57,143 nt of DNA from Rhizophagus sp. LPA8_4_AMF (GCA_021464525.1 JADRCO010000080.1:1-57143), one strand, 5' to 3'; counted from the first letter of the stretch, positions 23,430 to 36,005 are shown. The notes: generated by a model not told the origin, from the sequence alone. Program-made: numbers and translations.

Positions 23430-24330
23430 ATTTCTATCCTCTGTCGTATACTTCTTTCATATTCTTTTAAATCCATCCTCATTATTCAATTGCTCTTTTA
23501 TTTTTTCTAAAAATTGATATAATCCTTCTCCTCTTTTTTTTATTCATACCACTCTTCCTGTATTTCTTTCCGTATTTTCTTTGTATTCATCATATACCTC
23601 CAACTTCATCATTACTCAATTTAATATTTTTTTCATTTCTTTTTTAAATTTATTAAGACTATTTCCTTAAATCTCCTTATTTCTTCCTTATCTATAAATT
23701 TCATTCCTACATACTTATCATTTATCTCATAATCAAATATTTCCATAAATCTTTTATACCCTGGTTCCCTAAAATATAACTTGACATACTGCTTTTTTTC
23801 ATTAATAGCTTCTACAAAACCTTCTTCTACCCCTATCTTACTATACAACATATCCATCAAAATATTACTTTCCATATCCTCACTCCATCTAGCTCCTTCA
23901 TTCCAGTCTATTGTAATATTTCTTTTTCATACTTTAATTCCATTTTCTTTTTTCTATTTTCCTCCTATTTAGCCATCTCGTTTAAATCTTCTATTCCATT
24001 TTTTATCTCTTCTTCTAAAATTCTTTTTTCTTCTTCTCTTCTATCTCCTCTACCCATTTGTAATAATGCCTGTCCTAAATAATTTTAACTCGTTTTCATA
24101 TTTCTTTAACATATTCATCGTTTTCTATATTTCTTTCTATCTCTTGTTGCATTACTTTTTCCTTTTTTTTCTATCATCTTTCTTGAAACTGTATCGTTTT
24201 TCATTGTATTTTCTAATTCTTCCCTTACTATATTAAACAAAACTTCTATCCTTTCTTCTCTATCATTCCTTTTCTTAATTAACTCTCCATATATTTTGCA
24301 ACATTCCTCTCATTCATAATTTTTAAATTT
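23430..24330 (-). pseudogene. Frameshifted Lys/Glu-rich coding relic, probably a mobile-element ORF
   Basis: The minus strand of this C/T-rich block reads as broken pieces of a charged, coiled-coil-like protein. In order they are ECCKIYGELIKKRNDREE (about 24300), MGRGDRREEEKRILEEEI (about 24057), DWNEGARWSEDMESNILM (about 23910), an open stretch to 23633 (VEEGFVEAINEKKQYVKL), and EKIKEQLNNEDGFKRI (about 23480). At least two frameshifts and several in-frame stops separate them. Codon content and strong strand asymmetry show that it was coding. The composition resembles the first ORF of repeated non-LTR-type elements, but no reverse transcriptase or integrase is present in the window, so the family is only a guess. 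Confidence 0.5.
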
Positions 24331-25354
24331 TCAAATTTTAATTGTAAATTCTTATGCCTCAAAACTTTCCGAAATTCTTTTGATTTTATTCTATTTATTG
24401 AAAATATACTTTATACTATTCCTTCCAAAATTCATCTTTTTCATAATATGGTAAATCTTGTATCCAAAAATACTACGCCACAAATCACCACTATATCAAA
24501 TATACATGTGACTCAGCTTGTGATCTTGTTTACTTGTTATCAAAAATCTAAAATGTCGTACAAACAATTTTAAAAATTAAAGATGGCACAACGCTTACCC
24601 GAATTAGTTTAAATCTGGCAAAAATTTTAGATATCCAAGGAGGCTTAGTCATATCAGGGCATATCATCAAGAAAAATTTTTTTTAAATAAAAAATATTTA
24701 TTGAAAATTTACAGTACTTTTGAAATATGATGAATTTTATTGTAAATATTTTTTAATTTTAATATAAAATTTTCCTATTTATTTTAAAAAATATTGACTA
24801 TAACATTTTCTCTGATTGTCGGCTGATTTGCCTTTTTGTTTACCATTATTTGCGGATGTAGTGATTTTTGGTAAGCCCTTTTACGCTTTATCGTGATCAT
24901 TTCCATTTTTATTATGATTCTTTGTTATTCATGTACGACACTCTTTTAGTTCGCATCTCGAAAATGAAAAAAAAACGAAGAATTTCATAGACAGGTATCG
25001 TATGATACACAAGATATTCTTAACATGAATCATATTGCCAACAAAAACTTTAATACTTTTTTTATTTATTATGTTATTTTTTTTTTCATAAAATATTAAT
25101 ATTGTCAAAATGTTACCTATTTTAAATGTTCCCTTATTTATAAAACAAAAACATTTTTTAAAATGGCCAAGATTGGCGATGATTGATAAGTATCTTTCGT
25201 TTCACAAAAAATCTTAAAAATGAGGAAGAATACACTAACAAATCGTGATAACTGCATGCAAAAGGATTTTCACAAGAATAATAAATTAGATTACATATTT
25301 TTTTTTTTTACCTCGAATTTTTCTTTCCCTTCTATAACTCGTAATAATTTTTCT
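24331..25354. other. Intergenic upstream of KH-like gene
   Basis: AT-rich, no gene. An in-frame ATG at 25220 upstream of the KH-like gene would add 45 residues with a poly-T-encoded Phe run. This looks like 5' untranslated sequence. Confidence 0.45.
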
Positions 25355-28300
25355 ATGGCAAGTCGTAATAAAAAATCAAAGAATCGTCGTAAGAAAGCGG
25401 AAAATCGTCAAGTGGAGAGCAATCGTAAAGAAGTGGATGTTAATAATAAAGATTCTGTATCAAACAATCTTAAAGAAGTGGATGTCAATAATAAAGATTC
25501 TGCATCAAACAATAGTAAAGAAGTGGATGTCAATAATAAAGATTCGGTATCAAACAATAGTAAAGCAGTTGATGACAGTTGTAAAGATTCTGTATCAAAA
25601 AAGGAAGATACCAAAGTATTCTATGAAGAAGATGAAGTCGAATGGAAGCAATTGAATCAAAAATCGACTCCTTCAAGTTTAATAAAAGAGAAGATTAATG
25701 ATGATCAATTTGCTCCAGTCAATATACCCGACATGGTTTGGATGGTAAAAAAAAATTTTTTATTAGTCTTTTTCTTTTATTTATTTTTTTTTGCAAATTT
25801 TTTTTTTTTTTTGATTATAATTACCAACGTTTTAAAAGACTATAAAAAATTTTGAAGATCCCTCCACATTGTAATTTTTCTCCAAGTGAAATTCTCGGTG
25901 AAAAAGAAATGCATTTAAAACGCATCGCAATATTGACTGATTCTCAAATTGAATTTAATAAAAGTAAAAATGTAAGTAATGCATGCTTTTTTTTCATGAT
26001 GTATTCTTTATTTTCATTATTGATCAATTAATCGGTTGTATATATTATTTCGTTTAAATCGATTTTAGCGTATCGAAATGTGGGGAGGAGATGACAATCT
26101 CAAAGAAGCTGCCAGACAATTTGATGATATTGCTAACACTGTGATAGAACGAAAAAAACGTGGAAGAAATAAGACTTGGGAAGACTGGGAAAAAGCTGAA
26201 AGGGCTCCCCTTACTAAGAAGGAAGAAAAAAAGCTGGAACGTAGAAAAAAAAGAGAAGAGGAAGAAAATAAATATAAAGAAATGACGAATGATCCTCATC
26301 CCTTCTACGGCTTCTTTGTTATTCCTGATAGCGACATTCCTATTGAACAATTTATTGGAAAAAATGGATTCATGTTGGATCAAGTGCGAATTAAGTTTAA
26401 ATGCCATATTTGGCATGAACCTAAACACTCTGTAAGTAGTATTATAGAGATAAATTAGTTTAATTAACGAAATAATAATTTTTATGCCTTCATGTTTTTT
26501 AAATTTTTTGTAGTATATAAAGGTTGTTGGAAGCTCAAACGACTCTGTTGAAGAAGCTTCATTACGAGTAAGAGGCTTATTTGTAAAAGTTTTTGCGGTA
26601 TGAAATAATTTTCAAATAAAATAATAAAATGATCGAATCTATTAATGATCGAATCTATATTAATTGTAATCTTTTTTTTTTTAGTATAAATCTATTCCTA
26701 TAAGGGGTTGGGTATTTCATATGTTAGAACCACCGAATAAGCCACACAAAGTAAGAATAGCGGATCCACCATCTTGGTTTATAAAACCATACGACATATT
26801 AGATTTCAAACTTATTGAGCCAGTTCTTGAAGGAGATAAGATTCCGATTGTTGGTAAAGAAGAAGATGCTTCAAAGGAATTAGATCAAAGTTTTGATCCT
26901 GCTATTTTACAAGGGTAAGTTTTTAATATTATGTTTTAGATTTTTATGATAATAAAAATATTAATTTCGTTAAATATTTAGGATTCGTGAGTCTAATTCA
27001 AAAAATATCGAGGATGCTTTTGTTAATGCTCTTCAACATATTCATTTACTTGATGAAGTAATAAAAATAAGAATTAGGTATAGCATTTAAGGAAAAGCTA
27101 TTTATTATTTATTTATTATTAATTCATTATTAATTCACAAGTTTTACATCATATTCAGGTTTGGTCACGTGTGTTTGACACGTTTTCCTCAGCGTAAGGG
27201 CTCCAACCCATTGTGGGCTATCGATAAATTTGAAACGGTCCTGAAAAATCCTCGTATATTATCTAAATTTGCTACATGGTAAAAAATAATATGTGAATTA
27301 TTAATTTACTTTATATCAAAGTTTAAATTTTTTTTTCCTTCTCATTTCTTCTAGTCTCGCCACCAAAGATGAACAATTAGATAAATTATTTGACGATCTC
27401 ATACATCGTTCCAAAGCTTGGGAAAAATTAATCGATTCTAGGAAAGAAAAAAATGAAACTCGAGAATTAGACTATTCCACATGTTGTCAAGAATTAGATG
27501 GTTCCCCATTTCGTGAATTTAAAATTTGCGCAATTCGTAAAATCCCTGATAGTGAAAATGAATCATGGCCTTGCTCATTTGACGTCAAAGTTGAGAGATA
27601 CGAGAATGAAAAGGGGAAAATCGATAGGTCAAGTAATTCTAGCAAAAGAACTGATAGAACACACGATAAAAATGATAAAATTGGATTATGGGATGCTGTT
27701 TTAAATGAAAAAGATATATTGGACATAAACATGGCATGTTTAGATAGCTATTCATGGAGGATACTTATCCAAACGGCAAGAAGACTTTCAAACGATAAAA
27801 TCGGAGCACAGGGAAATTTTGTTTATAAATTAAGAATTTGGTAATTATAATAATATCGCAAATAAATTAATTGATATTCTTATTAAAAGTAATGCTAATT
27901 AATTTACAAAATAATAGCCCAAAAGGTCGTTTGGTTTATTCGAACACTAAAGAAATAAATGTTCTTTCAGTATGTGAAAAAACGAAATGGAAATATTGGT
28001 GGCTTAAAGATTATATTATAGAAATAACCAAGTATGAATATTGGAATTTATCAGAACATCAGAACTCATCCCCAGGAATTGACATTCCACTTAGCAAAGA
28101 ACCATCACCCATTGTTACTTATGGAATCACGGTAAGCAAATATTATTATTATTTTTTTGAATTATCATTAATAAATTAAAAATTAATAATCATATCTGTA
28201 TATAGTTATATAACAAGTCTTGGGATGAAGTTTCTTTTAATAGTAATTTGGAGCATGGCGAAGTTCCTGAATGGCATCCTCATGATATCGTAGATGAAGA

Positions 28301-28382
28301 GAAAACGGGTGGTATAAATTCTTTGACTAAAGATATAAATAGTTTTATAGAAATAATTCAAAAAAATGTAAAGATTTATTAA
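25355..28382 (+). CDS. Ten-exon KH-like domain protein (757 aa)
   Basis: Exons: 25355-25744, 25858-25971, 26069-26431, 26514-26597, 26685-26914, 26982-27077, 27159-27278, 27355-27840, 27918-28131 and 28206-28382. All are GT-AG and in phase. ATG 25355 (MASRNKKSKNRRKK) is preferred over the ATG at 25220. The N-terminus is strongly basic, then comes a fourfold 15-residue repeat (KEVDVNNKDSVSNNL type, 25427-25606). A charged coiled-coil-like segment (KKEEKKLERRKKREEEENK, residues about 216-234) precedes a KH-like module: FFVIPDSDIPIEQFIGKNGF with a GKNG loop, then IKVVGSSNDSVEEASLRV. KH modules bind single-stranded RNA or DNA. The C-terminal 400 residues (FGHVCLTRFPQRKG and following) belong to no family I can name with confidence. 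A role in RNA binding is likely but inferred. Confidence 0.8.
25427..25606 (+). repeat. Four 45-bp tandem repeats in coding sequence
   Basis: Four in-frame 45-bp units encode KEVDVNNKDSVSNNL-type repeats. Units 1-3 are nearly identical and unit 4 has diverged (KAVDDSCKDSVSKKE). They probably expanded by slippage and form a polar, likely disordered linker. Confidence 0.9.
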
Positions 28383-30245
28383 ATATACAATAAATTATAA
28401 TATACCGTCAGTTATTAAACTTAATGATGACTAGTCCGGGTGGTAGCATGAATCTACAGATTATTGATTCTGTCAGTAAATAAGAAAGTACTCATGATAT
28501 ATTCTATTTTATTTATTTCACAGAAAAATACATTATCAGTAGGAAATCATATATATTCTATTTCTTGATCAATACGTCCGGTCACGTAATATGATATCAA
28601 CACGTGATGATATATGCACCAATAAAATAAACCACCTGGTGACCTGGCGAGTAAACATCCCAATACCGCTTAATTAAATCGCTTTTGAGGTTAAAGCAAG
28701 ATCATTTAGGCTTTTATTGACAGTTTTTTATTTTTAACTGTTCAATAGTATTGTTGTTGTTTATTATTGTAAATTATAACATAGTAAATTAATACATTGT
28801 ACATTAGGTGTTCTAATTTACAATATTTGTCATGTGCCATTTTATTAAAAGAGATAAATTTACGGAATAATCATAAATAAAAAACTTATTTATGACCGTA
28901 ATCAAAAACGCCAGAGCGATAACATTTTATTGGATGTGGACTACTGTATATCGGTCACAAGACCATTCATTGATTGGTAAAAATGATCCCTTCGCGCGCT
29001 CATTTCATCCAATCATTCTAATCCGTCATCTAATAATAATATTATCGTTTTAACGGGACTGTTCATGCAATTTTTATAATTAACTAAATTATTATGCTAA
29101 CCGACTAAAGTAAAATCTGCATTAACTTATGTGAATAAACTAATTATATTCTAAAGTCACGATAATATTTTTAAAATCTAATAATAAAAAAAATATAACA
29201 TATCAAGTATTATACAGAAATATTAATTAATAAAAACATTTAAGTCTCTTTCTTTCCTTGTAAATATCCTTTTATAATACCCTAAGAATCATTTAAAGGG
29301 TTTTAAAGTAACATATAAACAGTATCATACCAAAACACCAGCGGCAGCAGTGTATCTATCAATTTCAATCGATTTAATCCTACATCTAGATTAACTATAA
29401 GTTATACATTACAATCATCTTGAATACGGAATAATTATACTTGTCCAATTTTGAAAAAAAATTGGAATTACAAGGTTGTCATGTTCGTTTTTATTATATG
29501 ATCCATAATGTTATAAAGTTCGAATCTAAAACTACTTCATTAATATATATTACTGTATAACGTTAACAAAAGGTACATATTACGCCAAAAGAGAACTACG
29601 TGTACGAATAAATGAGGTAAAATGAATAGCGCAGCGAGCAAGAGCGATGAGTAAAATAATAATTGAGGTTTTCGTATTAATAAATTATACTAAATTTTTA
29701 TCAACAACTTTGACAATATGTGTATCAGGCAACTCGTTGTAATAAATACAGTAAAATATTTTATTTTTTTTTCGTGTTCTGAACTAGTTGAATAATAAAC
29801 ATCAGTTTTAATTATGGTTTTCCTATCTTAACTAATATGTGATATTTTTTAATAGGATATATAGTAACCTTTCGTTCATTTTTCGTTTTCTCTTTATTTA
29901 GATAATTAACAAATTTATATAGAGCCTTAATTTCACAATTTAATAAATACTATGTCTCACAATAGTAGTTCCATTTTAGATTATGATTGTAAATCGTAAA
30001 TTTGGTCACAAGCCTACAAGCACAGTAAAAATTTGTACACTGAGTAACATCTATAATGAAAAATCAAACTCCGTGTGTTACTCCATTCTTGTGGAAGTTT
30101 GAAATACGAAAAATGTTGTCTAACGGAGTTGAAATATATCGTAAAATGCACGTGCGACTTTTTATTAACCTTAATTTAGTCATTATTTCATTCATATTTA
30201 TAAAGCATAACTTTTCCCAGGTATTACCCATACTTGCTCACTACA
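28383..30245. other. AT-rich intergenic, no gene seen
   Basis: A 1.9-kb gap between two plus-strand genes. No coding frame looks real. GC-richer islets lie at 28575-28660 (with CACGTGATG) and near 29632-29652 (GCGCAGCGAGCAAGAGCGAT). The promoter of the Sel1-repeat gene should lie near the right end. Confidence 0.45.
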
Positions 30246-32441
30246 ATGCCATCAAATTCTCAATCAACTTTCTTGGACGTTAAAGAATTCTCAAAAGATT
30301 TTTATCAAAATATCCTTAAAATCATTGAAACAAATGATTTTAATACGTTTGAAAATAATTTAATCGAATGGATATATAGTTTTGTCAAGGATACTAAAAT
30401 GATTTTAGAATTAATGCAAAATAATGAAGAATATGAATTTTGGTTTTCAAGTATAATTGGTTTCTTTTATCAATATGGTATAGGTTGTAATATTGATAAA
30501 AATAAAGCATTGGAATTATACTTATTAACCGTTAATAATAATCATCGTAGTGATAATTATAACGATGAAAATGATGATGAAAGTTTAAATTTATTAAAAG
30601 AAAATGATGAATTTATTATTCTAAAAAATATTAATTATAATATTGGAAAATACTTATTATCATCTTTTTATTATAAAGATATTATTTTGGATGATATACA
30701 TTTTAGAAACGCGCCTGATTTTATAATCAAATTTTTAAAACTTGCTAGAAGAGATGATTCAACGGCTCAATGTAATCTAGGTCATTGTTATGAATATGGT
30801 GAAGGAGTAACAAAAGATTTTAATAAAGCATTTGAATGGTATACTAAATCAGCTAATAATAAAAATGCTTTAGGTCAACATAATTTAGGAAATTGTTATT
30901 ATTATGGAAGAGGAACAACATTAGACTATAAGAAAGCACTTGATTGGTATTATAAATCGGGTATTAATGGAAACTCTGAAAGTCAATATAATTTAGGAGA
31001 ATTTTTTTACTATGGAAAAGGATTAAAACAAAGTTATAAAAAAGCATATGGATGGTATTTTAAATCAGCTAATAATGGACACGCTTTAGGTCAATATAAA
31101 TTGGGAAATTGCTATGAAAATGGGAAAGGTACGGAACAAGATTATAATATGGCATTTGAATGGTATTCTAAATCAGCTAATAATGGATATGCTGAAGGTC
31201 AAAATAATTTGGGTTATTTTTATAGATATGGTAAAGGCGTGGAACAAGATTATAAGAAAGCGTTTGAATGGTTTTATCAATCTGCTAATAATGAATGTGC
31301 TAAAGGTCAAAATAATTTAGGAGAATGCTATTATTATGGAATAGGAGTGGAACAAGATTATAAGAAAGCATTTAAATGGTATTCTAAATCTGCAAATAAT
31401 GGAGATGCTAAAGGTCAAAGTAATATGGGTCATTGTTATGAATATGGTGAAGGAGTAGCACGAGATTTTAATAAAGCATTTGAATTGTATTTTAAATCAG
31501 CAGCTAGTAATGAATGTGCTAAAGGTCAAAATAATTTAGGAAATTGTTATTATTATGGAAAAGGAATAACACAAGATTACAAAAAAGCGGTTGAATGGTA
31601 TTCTAAATCAGCTAATAATGGATGTGCTGAAGGTCAATATTCTTTAGGTTATTGTTATACACATGGTAAAGGAGTTATAAAAAATTATGAAACAGCATTT
31701 ATATGGTTCTCTAAATCAGCAATGAGTGGATATTCCAACAGTCAATATCATTTAGGAGAATGCTATTATTATGGAAGAGGAGTATCACTGGATTATATAA
31801 ATGCATTTAAATATTATTATAAATCAGCTAATAATGGGCATGCTTTAAGTCAAAATAAATTAGGTACTTGTTATGAACATGGTAAAGGAGTGGAACAAGA
31901 TTATAATATGGCATTTGAATGGTATTCTGAATCAACTAATAATGGGAGTGTTGAAGGTCAAAATAATTTAGCTCTTTGTTATGAAAATGGAATTGGAATA
32001 GATAAAGATTATGATAAAGCATTTGAATTGTATTCTAAAGCAGCAAATAATGGACATACTTTGGCCCGAAGTAATTTAGGTCGTTGTCATGAGAAAGGGT
32101 TCGGAACTGATAAAAATTATAAGCAAGCATTTGAATTATATATTAAGTCAGCTAATGAAGGATGTTCTAAAGGTCAAAATAATTTAGGGAATTGTTATTT
32201 TTATGGAAGGGGAATAACAAGAGATTATAAAAAAGCATTTGAATTATATAAAAAATCAGCCAATAATGGGTTTGATTTGGGCCAAAATAATTTAGGTGTT
32301 TGTTATGAGAAAGGATTTGGAACTTGTAAAGATTATGACGAAGCGTTTAAATGGTATTCCAAATCAGCTAATAATGGATGTGCTGAAGGTAAAAAAAATT
32401 TAAAATTCCTACAATTATGGTATCGTAAAGCAAGTTTTTAG
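30246..32441 (+). CDS. Sel1-like repeat protein (731 aa)
   Basis: Single exon from ATG 30246 (MPSNSQSTFLD); the upstream in-frame TTG is ignored. After an N-terminal helical region of about 170 residues with one weak repeat (FFYQYGIGCNIDKNKALELY), there are 15 consecutive Sel1-like repeats of 36 residues. They follow the pattern GQNNLGxCYYYGxGVxxDY then KAFEWYSKSANNG; the seventh has one extra residue. A short sixteenth remnant ends the protein. Sel1 repeats form an alpha-alpha superhelix that acts as a scaffold for protein interactions in signalling and ER-associated degradation (HRD3/SEL1L). No signal peptide, membrane segment or catalytic domain is seen, so it is probably a soluble cytosolic scaffold. 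The partner is unknown. Many members of this family in these fungi sit next to kinases; here no kinase is fused. Confidence 0.92.
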   Translation: MPSNSQSTFLDVKEFSKDFYQNILKIIETNDFNTFENNLIEWIYSFVKDTKMILELMQNNEEYEFWFSSIIGFFYQYGIGCNIDKNKALELYLLTVNNNHRSDNYNDENDDESLNLLKENDEFIILKNINYNIGKYLLSSFYYKDIILDDIHFRNAPDFIIKFLKLARRDDSTAQCNLGHCYEYGEGVTKDFNKAFEWYTKSANNKNALGQHNLGNCYYYGRGTTLDYKKALDWYYKSGINGNSESQYNLGEFFYYGKGLKQSYKKAYGWYFKSANNGHALGQYKLGNCYENGKGTEQDYNMAFEWYSKSANNGYAEGQNNLGYFYRYGKGVEQDYKKAFEWFYQSANNECAKGQNNLGECYYYGIGVEQDYKKAFKWYSKSANNGDAKGQSNMGHCYEYGEGVARDFNKAFELYFKSAASNECAKGQNNLGNCYYYGKGITQDYKKAVEWYSKSANNGCAEGQYSLGYCYTHGKGVIKNYETAFIWFSKSAMSGYSNSQYHLGECYYYGRGVSLDYINAFKYYYKSANNGHALSQNKLGTCYEHGKGVEQDYNMAFEWYSESTNNGSVEGQNNLALCYENGIGIDKDYDKAFELYSKAANNGHTLARSNLGRCHEKGFGTDKNYKQAFELYIKSANEGCSKGQNNLGNCYFYGRGITRDYKKAFELYKKSANNGFDLGQNNLGVCYEKGFGTCKDYDEAFKWYSKSANNGCAEGKKNLKFLQLWYRKASF
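30759..32381 (+). repeat. 15 tandem 108-bp Sel1 repeat units
   Basis: The units are similar at nucleotide as well as protein level. For example, GTGGAACAAGATTATAA recurs in units 5, 6 and 11, and AAATCAGCTAATAATGG in most units. This suggests recent unit duplication or gene conversion inside the array. Confidence 0.85.
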
Positions 32442-34331
32442 GTAATAACTTTGCGTATAATTAGTATTCTTTAAAAAAAATATACGTTTGTACTTTGTAG
32501 ATATTTTTTGTTTGAATATTCTTGTAAATTTAGCATTCTTATATACTTTCCTCAGGGCTTCTTTTTTATCTCCTTGTTTATCTATATCCCCAGAATAATA
32601 GTTTTTAGCGTGAATTGCGAAATGGTAACAATAGAAAGTGTTGGCGCATAAATAGCATATATGAATTGTCAGTATTTAATTGTATACTATTTAAATTTAT
32701 TATATTTTTTTTTTGTATATATAAATGATAAATATTATTTAGTTACATTTGTATTTAATTTCCTTCAATTTCTAATCTCTAATCGAAGCAATAAGATTAT
32801 GAGATACGAGACTATTTTTCTTAATAAGTCGAATTACAAAAATTTCGAGGACAAACTAATTTATCATAAGTGTCCAAAATTATTTTAATAATCGCCAAAA
32901 ATTTTACTTTCCGCCCTTTAAACACAACAAACATTATTAATATTTAACGAAATGCTACACATAAATTGATTTTTTTTACGTTAGAAATCTCAAATGATAC
33001 ACACGTGAATACGCATTTTATGCATTTGATGAAGAAGTGCGTTTGTTATTAAATATATTCAATACTATGAGATATTATTACAAATAGTAAATTCAAACAA
33101 AAAAAGGAAAATTTCTTCCATTTTATTTTTTGGCTTGGCATCAGTTTATAAAAGATTTTGCCGTTGCATTTTATGATAATCTTTTACTTGTTGTTGCGGC
33201 AATAATGGCAAAAATATGCCAAATAAGTATTAGTAATATAATTCTTTACACATGACATTTAAAACCTCCAAATCAATGCATTCTCTAAACAGAGAAACCT
33301 TATAATATTCCATATATATTCCTGATCATAATAAGTTATTTTAAATCTTGTCAATGAATTATAGAATTATAGTAGTTTTTTATTACATGTGAACATATAG
33401 AATATAAGAAGTTTCTTAATTACCCTTTACTGTTATAGTGATTTAAAGTTCTATATCCGGAATTCTTGTTTGTTCATATTTGTATATTATGAAATATATT
33501 ATGTCAGATAAGGCTGTGCGGTCATGTCCGCTATTGGATGGGCCATATCAGACTTGCTTGTCACGTTCCTACCAATAATTGGGAACCAAAGTTTATATGA
33601 TCTTGTACCAAGGTAAACATCCTATTAATTGTTTAGTTTCCAACTTGTGATTCGCATATTTTGCGAAGAATCAAATTAATAAAGACCAAATTCTCTGGGA
33701 ATTTAATCTCTTTATGTATAAACCATCATCATTTACATATAAAAACCAATTAAAACAAAGAAATGAAAAAATCGTACATTGTGTGTAAAATTATACAAGA
33801 ACAAAGAAAGTAATTGTGTTTCCAGAAAGTAAACTGTATTAAATTATCACAAAAACATTTGGAAACATATGACAAACGAAATTTTCATAATGACTAATAA
33901 GAATTAATAAGATATTGGTTACTATATAAATACAAACAATAACCTAATTTGTCCAATTATCCAAGAAATTCTTATTAGAACTTTGAGAAACAATTGAAAC
34001 ATCGCCCATAGATCACAGCCAATTTTGGTAATTTATTCCCATACATTAAATTACCATAAGGTAATTTTCCGTGATACATTATTCTAACCAAAAATTTCCT
34101 ATTCATTTATAAGTTCTCTGTTGTACTATCCTATAAGCTTAACCAATTTTACTCTCGGCTGGAACTATCTATTTTAATAAAAACAAATAGATTTTTATTT
34201 GTTTATGGTTGCAATCATGCATCCCATGGAATAACAGGCGTATTAAAACTTGATCAGAACAAGATTTAAGTAAACTTTAAATTCATTCTCCTGTAGTTTA
34301 CGTTAAAAAAAGAATTTTCTCTCTCCTGAAA
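32442..34331. other. AT-rich intergenic, no gene seen
   Basis: A 1.9-kb gap with no supported gene. Several short frames have no family resemblance. A GC-richer patch lies at 33510-33600. The promoter of the next BTB-TLDc gene should lie at its right end. Confidence 0.45.

Positions 34332-34370
<39 letters not shown>
34332..34370. promoter_or_regulatory. T-tract/A-tract abutting a start codon
   Basis: A run of about 15 T is followed directly by about 24 A, ending one base before the ATG of the BTB-TLDc gene. Such poly(dA:dT) is known to exclude nucleosomes. In the transcript the A-run would form the immediate 5' leader and could pair with the U-run. Confidence 0.5.
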
Positions 34371-34371
<1 letters not shown>

Positions 34372-35892
34372 TGACCACTCAATTTTTACCATACTTATCG
34401 CAAGACATGACTAAACTTTTGGAAAATAAAAAGAATTATGATCTTATAATTAATGTTGATAAAGAGAACAATAAAACAGAATTTTGTGTGCATTCAATTA
34501 TTCTTGAAACGAGATCTTCTTATTTTGAGCATGCTTTTTCTAATGGATTTGCAAAGAAAGAAAATAATACTTATATTTTGGATTTTCCCGATATATCTGT
34601 TAATGCGTTCGATATTCTAATCAGGTAAATACAAAAATTAAATAATTGTTTCAAAGTTTTAACCAAATTTAGATATCGTTAAAAAAAAAAAATTTTTTTT
34701 TTTTCTTAGGTATGCTTATGGTGGCGTCATTAATCTTGATAATAGAGAGTCATCAGATATTATGAATCTTTTAGTTGCTTGCGAAAAATTCAAACTTAAA
34801 GAATTATATGATTATATTCAAGATTATCTTATCATACATCATCAAACTTGGCTTTTTCAAAATCTTCTTTTAATTCAACAAATCAGTTTTAAACATCCTG
34901 AATTTATTAAATTACAAAATTATTGGACAGCGACAATTTGTGAACAACCAGAAATTTTATTCAATTCTACCGATTTTATATCTGTTGATAAAAAAGCATT
35001 ATTATCTCTTTACAAAAATGAAAATTTATGCATGGAAGAAAATGAATTATGGGATTTTATTATTCTTTGGGGGAAAGCTCAAAATCCTGAATTGCCTGAA
35101 AAAATTTCTAATTGGACAGCAAATGAATTTAATATTTTAAAGAAAACTATAGATGAATTTATACCTCATATTAGATTTTATGAAATTCCATCTGATGATT
35201 TTTGTTTCAATATTATGCCTTATAATTCAATGATTTGTAATGATTTATATCAAGATCTCTCACGATATCATTTAGTATCAAATTGGCAACCAAAATTTAA
35301 TAGTCTTAAATCAAGGAGAATAAATTTAAGTCTTTCTAATATACCTATTGATTCTAAACTGATTACTGGTGAACAAGCAGCATTGATTTCTTCTTGGATT
35401 CAAGGAAATAATGAAAGCATAATATCAAAAAAATATAGAAATGCTAATCATGAATTTCAATTACTTACTCGCGGAAGTCGAGATGGATTTACCGGTGCAT
35501 CATTTCACAAAATGTGTGATAACAAAGGTCCCACAATTACAATTATAAAATTAAAAGGTGAACCTTCAATTCTTGGAGGGTATAATCCTATTAATTGGGA
35601 AATTAATAAACATGGGAATTTTGAAAAAACTTCAGATAGTTTTATTTTTAGTTTAGATAAAGAAATAATTTTGTCTCGAGTTCAAACTTATGATAATGCT
35701 ATATTTCAAAATAAAAATGGTCCTAATTTTAATGATTTAACGTTACGGGGAACTTTTAATTCAACGAATGGTGTTTATTATGTTAAATATATGTATGATC
35801 AAAAGATACATGCTAAAGGATATTTTATTGCAGATGAATATGAAGTTTTCAGTATTATTACAAGGAAAAAGAAAATAATTAAATCATTGTAG
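34371..35892 (+). CDS. BTB-BACK-TLDc protein (478 aa)
   Basis: Two exons, 34371-34624 and 34710-35892. ATG 34371 begins MTTQFLPYLSQDMTKLL. The BTB domain lies at about 1-95 (YDLIINVDKENN, CVHSIILETRSSYFEHAF). BACK-like helices lie at 100-235 (LVACEKFKLKELYDYIQ, ENELWDFIILWGKAQN). The TLDc domain lies at about 290-468 (LLTRGSRDGFTGASFH, CDNKGPTITIIKLKGEPS, LGGYNPINW, SFIFSLD, ILSRVQTYDNAI, ADEYEVF) and is intact. The C-terminus ends in a short basic tail (RKKKIIKSL). It heads a tandem array of four plus-strand paralogues up to 42844. Splicing is as in its sisters (AG|G Arg codon). The role (cullin-3 adaptor with a stress-linked TLDc module) rests on family knowledge. Confidence 0.92.
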
Positions 35893-36005
35893 GGAGAATA
35901 AATATTTTAGTATTTAGATTAGCTGTTTTTGTATAAATATATTTATATTTCAAAAAAAAAAAATAAAACGTGTTTATATTTATTGCAACAAAAAGACGCA
36001 AATTT

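Noticed and set aside
25408..25614. Minus-strand frame opposite the KH-like gene
   Set aside because: It is the shadow of the 45-bp tandem repeats on the coding plus strand.
30056..30283. 75-codon frame overlapping the Sel1 gene start
   Set aside because: It overlaps the real ATG in another frame and has no recognisable content.
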